In this document: piece by piece, positions 6,225-11,896 of the stretch
Numbering within the stretch: position 1 is the stretch's first letter
Layout: each line of letters starts with the position of its first letter
Assembly: GCA_945861365.1 (NCBI GenBank)
Contig: CAMAUH010000073.1
Coordinates: forward strand, 1 to 11,896
Source: Candidatus Kuenenia stuttgartensis
Lineage (GTDB): Bacteria > Planctomycetota > UBA1135 > UBA2386
DNA length: 11,896 bases
Direction: 5' to 3'
Program-made: the position numbers and the translations under genes
The notes under the pieces: model-generated
Told to the model about the DNA's origin: nothing
The model's input: the letters and a program-made list of their open reading frames with translations, nothing else
Databases searched by the model: none

Positions 6225-6754
6225 CCCTGCTCGGCAAGCGCTATGCGACTGCGCTGCACGCCTTGGCCACCCAGAAGGGTGTCGTCGATGGCGTGGGGGC
6301 CGACCTCGCGGCAGTGCATGCCGTGTTGGCGTCCCCGCAGGCGCGGGCGTTGATCACCAGTCCCGACGTCTCGGCCAAGGAGCGCTCCGCGGTGCTCGCC
6401 AAGCTGTGCGCCGGACGCAGTGAACTGCTGCACAACCTGGTCGGTGTGTTGCAGCAAAGGCGCCGCCTCGAGGTGCTGTTCGACATCGAGCCGGCCTACC
6501 GCGCCCTGGTGATGGCCTCGCGCGGCGAAGTCGCCGGCGTCGTCGAGTCTGCCCACCCGATCGGTGCCGAGGAGCTGGCGGCACTGACCACGCTCGCTGG
6601 CAGGCTGAGTGGCAAGAAGGTCCAGCTGACCGTTGCGCAGCGAGCCGACCTGATCGGCGGTGTTCGCCTGCGCATCGGCAACGTCCTCTACGACGGCTCG
6701 CTGCGGGCTGCGCTCGACCAACTCGAGCAGAAGCTGCAGCAGGCCGCCATCTGA
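6221..6754 (+). CDS. atpH: F0F1 ATP synthase subunit delta
   Basis: Stator subunit (OSCP homologue) that sits on top of F1 and holds subunit b. The 177 residues fit the family. The N-terminal helical domain opens with GKRYATALHALA, and the central region carries LLHNLVGVLQQRRRLEVL. The C-terminal signature IGGVRLRIGNVLYDGSLRAAL at about 145-165 is typical. The start is an ATG overlapping the atpF stop by 4 bases, so translation is probably coupled to atpF. A perfect inverted repeat begins immediately after the stop codon, separating this gene from atpA. Confidence 0.95.
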   Translation: MTLLGKRYATALHALATQKGVVDGVGADLAAVHAVLASPQARALITSPDVSAKERSAVLAKLCAGRSELLHNLVGVLQQRRRLEVLFDIEPAYRALVMASRGEVAGVVESAHPIGAEELAALTTLAGRLSGKKVQLTVAQRADLIGGVRLRIGNVLYDGSLRAALDQLEQKLQQAAI

Positions 6755-6772
6755 TCGCGACACCTGTCGCGA
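6755..6772 (+). terminator. Intercistronic hairpin between atpH and atpA
   Basis: TCGCGACA (6755-6762) and TGTCGCGA (6765-6772) form a perfect 8-base inverted repeat around CC, giving a 7-bp stem with a 4-base loop directly after the atpH stop. No U-run follows. It separates the Fo/stator block from the F1 block. Attenuation, RNA processing or protein binding are possible; the terminator label is tentative. Confidence 0.45.
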
Positions 6773-6823
6773 CCTTGATCGTCCCCGCATTCCAAGACAC
6801 TGATTCTCGCGCCCCGATAGACC

Positions 6824-8365
<1,542 letters not shown>

Positions 8366-8412
8366 TGCCCGAGCGGCAGCTTCGACGAACCAAGACCTGA
8401 CCCGAGCAACCC

Positions 8413-9294
8413 ATGGCGAACCTCAAGGAACTCCGCGGCCGCATCAAGTCGGTGGCCAGCATCGCGCAGATCACCCGCGCGATGGAGATGGTCGCATCGA
8501 TGAAGCTGCGCAAGGTGCAGGCGAAGACGCAGGCCTTCCGCCCGTACGTCGACGAGATCCGCAGCATGATCTCGGCGATCGCTGCCAAGGTCTCCGGCGA
8601 AGGCGATGTGCCGCTGTTCCAGGCTCGCGAGGTCAAGGCGGTCGGCTTCTTCGTGGTCGCATCCGACCGCGGCCTTTGCGGCAGCTACAACAGCAACCTG
8701 CTGTTCGGGCTGAAGAAGAAGGCCGATGAGCTGCTGGCCGAAGGCAAGCAGGTCAAGTTCTGGGTCTATGGCCGCAAGGCCTACGCGTGGTTGACGCGAC
8801 GCGGCTTCGCGGTGGAGCGCTTCTTCGTCGAGCCGCCGCTCGACAAGGCCGACTTCACGGCCGCGAAGATGGTCGGCCAGGCGCTGGTGGACGCGTTCAC
8901 CAGCGGTGCCGTCGACGATGTGCGCCTGTACTTCACGCGCTTCCAGTCGATGATCAAGTTCGTGCCGACCGATGCGCCGTTCCTGCCGATCCGGACGATC
9001 GCGGTCGGTGACAAGGCCGGCGAGAAGGCCTACGCCCAGGACTTCCTGCTCGAGCCAGACGCGACGACGGTGTTCAACCGCCTGCTGCCGCGCTACCTCG
9101 AGACCGTCGTCTTCGACGCGATGCTGCAGTCGCTGACCAGCGAACAAGCCAGCCGCCGCATGGCGATGAAGGGCGCGACCGACGCCGCCGTGCGCATGCA
9201 GAAGGGCCTGAAGAAGGTCTACAACCGCGCCCGCCAAGAGAACATCACCAAGGAACTGCTCGACATCGTCGGCGGCGCCTCCGCCGTCAGCTGA
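8413..9294 (+). CDS. atpG: F0F1 ATP synthase subunit gamma
   Basis: Central rotor shaft that turns inside the alpha3beta3 head and transmits c-ring rotation. The 293 residues fit the family. The N-terminal helix RIKSVASIAQITRAMEMVAS (10-29) and the C-terminal helix with ARQENITKELLDIVGGASAV form the antiparallel coiled-coil shaft. The conserved SDRGLCGSYN lies at 84-93 in the intervening alpha/beta domain. No regulatory cysteine-pair insertion of the chloroplast type is seen. The start is ATG 8413, 47 bases after atpA, with no strong ribosome-binding site. Confidence 0.97.
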   Translation: MANLKELRGRIKSVASIAQITRAMEMVASMKLRKVQAKTQAFRPYVDEIRSMISAIAAKVSGEGDVPLFQAREVKAVGFFVVASDRGLCGSYNSNLLFGLKKKADELLAEGKQVKFWVYGRKAYAWLTRRGFAVERFFVEPPLDKADFTAAKMVGQALVDAFTSGAVDDVRLYFTRFQSMIKFVPTDAPFLPIRTIAVGDKAGEKAYAQDFLLEPDATTVFNRLLPRYLETVVFDAMLQSLTSEQASRRMAMKGATDAAVRMQKGLKKVYNRARQENITKELLDIVGGASAVS

Positions 9295-9358
9295 TCCGCT
9301 CGATCCGTTCCTGAACCGCCAGCATTCCCGACCGCATTCGATTCCGAGGACTCCAGAA

Positions 9359-10822
9359 GTGACGACCGCGACCCAAGTGCAAGGCAAGATCCTCCAGGTG
9401 TTCGGCCCCGTGGTGGACGTGCAGTTCCCCGAGGGCCACGTGCCGAACCTCTACAACGCGATCACTGTCGTCGACAAGCAGCGCGGCATCGACCTCGTGC
9501 TCGAGGTCGCGCAGCAGCTTGGCAACGCGGCGGTTCGCTGCGTCTCGATGTCCTCGACCGACGGCATGAGCCGCGGCATGCCCGCCAGCGACACCGGCGC
9601 ACCGATCTCGGTGCCGGTCGGTGCCGCGACCCGCGGCCGCCTGTTCGACGTGCTCGGTCGCGCGCTCGAAGTCAACGTCCCGCACCCGCGCACGGGCGTG
9701 CCGATGGAGCCGGTCAAGGCCCAGGCGACGCTGCCGATCCATCGTGCGGCGCCGAAGTTCGAAGAACAGCAGGCGATCACCGAAGTGTTCGAGACCGGCA
9801 TCAAGGTCGTCGACCTGCTCTGCCCGTTCGCGAAGGGCGGCAAGATCGGTCTGTTCGGCGGTGCAGGCGTCGGCAAGACGGTGCTCATCCAGGAGCTGAT
9901 CCGCATCACCGCGGTCGAGAAGGGCGGCTTCTCGGTGTTCTGCGGCGTCGGCGAGCGCACCCGCGAAGGCAACGACCTCTGGCTGGAAATGGCCGAGGCC
10001 GAGTACACGGACGCCAAGGGCCAGAAGGCCTCGGTGCTCGACAACGCAGTGCTCGTGTTCGGCCAGATGAACGAGCCCCCGGGCGCGCGCCTGCGCGTCG
10101 CGCTGACCGGCCTGACGATGGCCGAGTACTTCCGCGATCAGGAAGGCAAGGACGTGCTGCTGTTCGTCGACAACGTGTTCCGCTTCGTGCAGGCGGGCTC
10201 GGAAGTGTCGGCACTGCTCGGCCGCCTGCCCAGCGCAGTCGGTTACCAGCCGACGATGGCGTCCGAAATGGGTGCGCTGCAGGAGCGCATCACGTCGACC
10301 AAGAAGGGCTCGGTCACGTCGATGCAGGCAGTGTATGTCCCTGCTGACGACATCACCGACCCGGCGCCCGTGGCGACGTTCGCGCACTTGGACAGCACGA
10401 TCATCCTCGAGCGCCAGATCGCCGAGCTCGGCATCTACCCGGCCGTCGATCCGCTGAAGTCGACGTCGAAGATGCTCAGCCCGAGCGTCGTCGGCGAAGA
10501 GCACTACAAGGTCGCCCGCGACGTGCAGCGCACGCTGCAGCGCTACCAGGACCTGCGCGACATCATCGCGATCCTCGGCGTCGAGGAACTCAGCGAAGAG
10601 GACAAGCTGGTCGTCGCCCGCGCGCGCCGCATCCAGCGGTTCCTGTCGCAGCCGTTCTTCGTCGCCGAAGCGTTCACCGGCACGCCGGGCAAGTTCGTCA
10701 AGCGCGAGGACACCGTGCGTTCCTTCAAGGAGATCCTCGAGGGCAAGCACGACAACCTGCCGGAGTCGGCCTTCTACATGGTCGGCTCGATCGAAGAAGC
10801 CGTTGCACGCGGCGCCAAGTGA
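9359..10822 (+). CDS. atpD: F0F1 ATP synthase subunit beta
   Basis: Catalytic subunit that makes ATP from ADP and phosphate in the F1 head. It is 487 residues long. The N-terminal barrel is followed by P-loop GGAGVGKT at 167-174 (Lys173 and Thr174 bind phosphate and Mg), then GVGERTREGNDL with catalytic Glu199 and Arg200. The Walker B region is LLFVDNVFRF, followed by SALLGRLPSAVGYQPT and the ADDITDPAP block. The C-terminal lever reads EELSEED, a conservative variant of the usual DELSEED. The start is GTG, chosen because the family alignment begins there and GAGGA lies at 9346-9350, 8 bases upstream. It follows atpG by 64 bases and precedes atpC by 44. Confidence 0.98.
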   Translation: MTTATQVQGKILQVFGPVVDVQFPEGHVPNLYNAITVVDKQRGIDLVLEVAQQLGNAAVRCVSMSSTDGMSRGMPASDTGAPISVPVGAATRGRLFDVLGRALEVNVPHPRTGVPMEPVKAQATLPIHRAAPKFEEQQAITEVFETGIKVVDLLCPFAKGGKIGLFGGAGVGKTVLIQELIRITAVEKGGFSVFCGVGERTREGNDLWLEMAEAEYTDAKGQKASVLDNAVLVFGQMNEPPGARLRVALTGLTMAEYFRDQEGKDVLLFVDNVFRFVQAGSEVSALLGRLPSAVGYQPTMASEMGALQERITSTKKGSVTSMQAVYVPADDITDPAPVATFAHLDSTIILERQIAELGIYPAVDPLKSTSKMLSPSVVGEEHYKVARDVQRTLQRYQDLRDIIAILGVEELSEEDKLVVARARRIQRFLSQPFFVAEAFTGTPGKFVKREDTVRSFKEILEGKHDNLPESAFYMVGSIEEAVARGAK

Positions 10823-10866
10823 GCCGCTGGTCGTCTGCTGTCTGAACCCCTGATCCCGTCACCGCC

Positions 10867-11295
10867 ATGGCCGAACTGCACCTCCGCGTCGTCACTCCCG
10901 ACCGCACGATCGTCGACCGCAAGGTCGCTGGCGTGAAGTTCCAGGGTGTCGATGGCAGCTATGGCGTGCTGCCGCACCACGCACCCTTGATGACCGCGAT
11001 CGCCCACGCAGGGGCTGCCGTCATCACCGAGCTCGATGGCAAGCAGGGCGAGCTCTTCGTCAGTGATGGCTTCGCCCAGGTGCAGAACAACGTGCTGACG
11101 ATGGTCTGCGAGGCCGGTGAGTTCGCGCACGAGATCGATCTGGTGCGCGTGAAGGCCGCCGAAGCGAAGGCCCGCGAGAAGCTGGCTGGCCTCGACCGCC
11201 TCAGCGCCGACTACGTGCTGGCGGAAGCCTCGCTGCGCAAGGCGATGATGCGCGAGCTGCTGGCTCGCCGCAGCTCCGGCACCGGCTCGATCTGA
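10867..11295 (+). CDS. atpC: F0F1 ATP synthase subunit epsilon
   Basis: Rotor-foot subunit that contacts gamma and the c-ring and in many bacteria inhibits ATP hydrolysis through its C-terminal helices. It is 142 residues long. The N-terminal beta-sandwich (about 1-85) has the family features LRVVTPDRTIVD, GSYGVLPHHAPLMT and LFVSDGFAQVQNN. It is followed by a charged helical hairpin (about 92-135), so both domains are present and autoinhibition is possible. The start is ATG 10867, with no evident Shine-Dalgarno. It is the last gene of the operon. Only a weak 5-bp stem (11313-11317 with 11323-11327) was seen downstream, so the operon terminator is not clearly identified. Confidence 0.95.
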   Translation: MAELHLRVVTPDRTIVDRKVAGVKFQGVDGSYGVLPHHAPLMTAIAHAGAAVITELDGKQGELFVSDGFAQVQNNVLTMVCEAGEFAHEIDLVRVKAAEAKAREKLAGLDRLSADYVLAEASLRKAMMRELLARRSSGTGSI

Positions 11296-11441
11296 CCGTC
11301 TCCGGTGTTCGAGCGCCTGGTTGGCGCACCTCACCAAGCCTGTCCAGTCCTGCCACACTGCCCTTTGCGAACGGGCGTCAGTTCCGCCTCAGGTTCCGGG
11401 CTGCTGCTGCGCGATAGCTGATCCCTCTTCGAGGTCGGTGT

Positions 11442-11457
11442 GCAGGCATGTGCCTGC
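11442..11457. repeat. Perfect short inverted repeat upstream of the cheA-like gene
   Basis: GCAGGCA and TGCCTGC surround TG (6-bp stem with 4-base loop if folded as RNA). It lies 10 bases before the AGGAGG (11468-11473) of the cheA-like gene. It could be an operator, a leader hairpin affecting ribosome access, or the end of an atp terminator; nothing decides between these. Confidence 0.4.
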
Positions 11458-11484
11458 CCCCTCCCTCAGGAGGCAGAGACGCGC

Positions 11485-11896
11485 ATGGTTCAGGACGACT
11501 CGGGCTTGAATGATCTGGTCAACGACTTCGTCACGGAGTCGCGCGATCACCTTGCCAACGTGGAATCGGACCTGCTGGGTCTCGAGTCGCAACCGGGCGG
11601 ATCGGCGGACACGATCAACCGTGTCTTCCGTGGCGTGCATTCGGTCAAGGGTGTCGCTGGCTTCCTTGGCTTCGAGCACATCAACAAGTTGGCGCACGCG
11701 CTGGAGAGTGTGCTCGACCTGATGCGCAAGGACCGGCTGACAATGTCGGCCGAACTCGTCGACGTGCTGCTCGCTGCCACGGACACCTTGCGCAACCTGA
11801 TCGAGCACGCGAAGGAAAGCGATTCGCTGCCCATCGATGAGCCGCTGCAGCGTCTGCAGGTCTATCTGGTGCCCGCTGCCGGCGAGAAGGCTCCCG
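11485..11896 (+). CDS. CheA-like histidine kinase, N-terminal part (runs off window)
   Basis: The 5' 137 codons of a histidine phosphotransfer (Hpt)-containing kinase of the CheA type, which autophosphorylates and passes phosphate to response regulators. Seen here is a complete Hpt four-helix domain (about 5-110), with LVNDFVTESRDHLANVESDL leading to the phosphorylation motif HSVKGVAGFLGF. The phosphorylatable residue is His52. A linker region begins at about 112 (SLPIDEPLQRLQ). Dimerisation, ATPase and CheW-like domains would lie beyond the window, so a stand-alone Hpt or other hybrid kinase is not excluded. The start is ATG 11485, with AGGAGG at 11468-11473, a somewhat long 11 bases upstream. 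The gene lies 189 bases after atpC on the same strand and is probably a separate transcription unit. Whether it serves chemotaxis or another output is not visible. Confidence 0.82.
   Translation, partial: MVQDDSGLNDLVNDFVTESRDHLANVESDLLGLESQPGGSADTINRVFRGVHSVKGVAGFLGFEHINKLAHALESVLDLMRKDRLTMSAELVDVLLAATDTLRNLIEHAKESDSLPIDEPLQRLQVYLVPAAGEKAP

Noticed and set aside
11296..11484. Terminator for the atp operon
   Set aside because: Only a 5-bp stem (11313-11317 with 11323-11327) and the 11442-11457 palindrome were seen, neither followed by a U-run, so no confident terminator is called.

Overview
The window is high-GC bacterial DNA carrying a complete, canonically ordered F1Fo ATP synthase operon (atpZ-atpI-atpB-atpE-atpF-atpH-atpA-atpG-atpD-atpC, about 3483-11295). 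It is flanked by an HU gene, a HEAT-repeat lipoprotein, a prepilin-like protein and a secreted protein on one side, and by the 5' part of a CheA-type histidine kinase gene on the other. A deep-branching planctomycete is my best guess for the host. The grounds are the secreted protein at 2225-3313, whose N-terminal block resembles a family I associate with that phylum, the short pseudopilin with a C-terminal 'DG...FVDGN' motif, and the HEAT lipoprotein ending in a WRxWW motif. This is inference from memory, not a search.

Left part (1-3482). An HU gene reads leftward (33-308) from a good sigma70-like promoter at 371-400. Rightward come a HEAT-repeat lipoprotein (575-1375) and a type IV prepilin-like protein (1496-2146). 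The prepilin gene converges on the leftward secreted-protein gene (2225-3313), and a strong 14-bp hairpin lies between their 3' ends. The 169-bp divergent gap 3314-3482 holds the likely atp promoter (TTGCGT-18-TAGAGT) and a short tRNA T-arm-like sequence.

Middle (3483-11295). The operon encodes the assembly helpers AtpZ and AtpI, then the membrane motor (a, c, b), the stator delta, and the F1 head and stalk (alpha, gamma, beta, epsilon). Key residues are present: Arg253 of a, Glu72 of c, and the P-loops of alpha and beta. The c subunit lacks sodium-site ligands, so proton coupling is expected. Two clear intergenic hairpins, after atpE and after atpH, divide the transcript into blocks and could help set subunit stoichiometry. 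Oddities are a signal-peptide-like, His-rich N terminus on subunit a, and a Gly in place of the usual Gln in the alpha P-loop followed by a short Gly/Pro/Asn insertion.

Right end (11485-11896). The start of a CheA-like kinase is present, with its Hpt domain and phosphorylatable His52, cut by the window edge. No mobile element, CRISPR array, complete RNA gene or clearly novel system was found. The window is mostly housekeeping with a few small puzzles.
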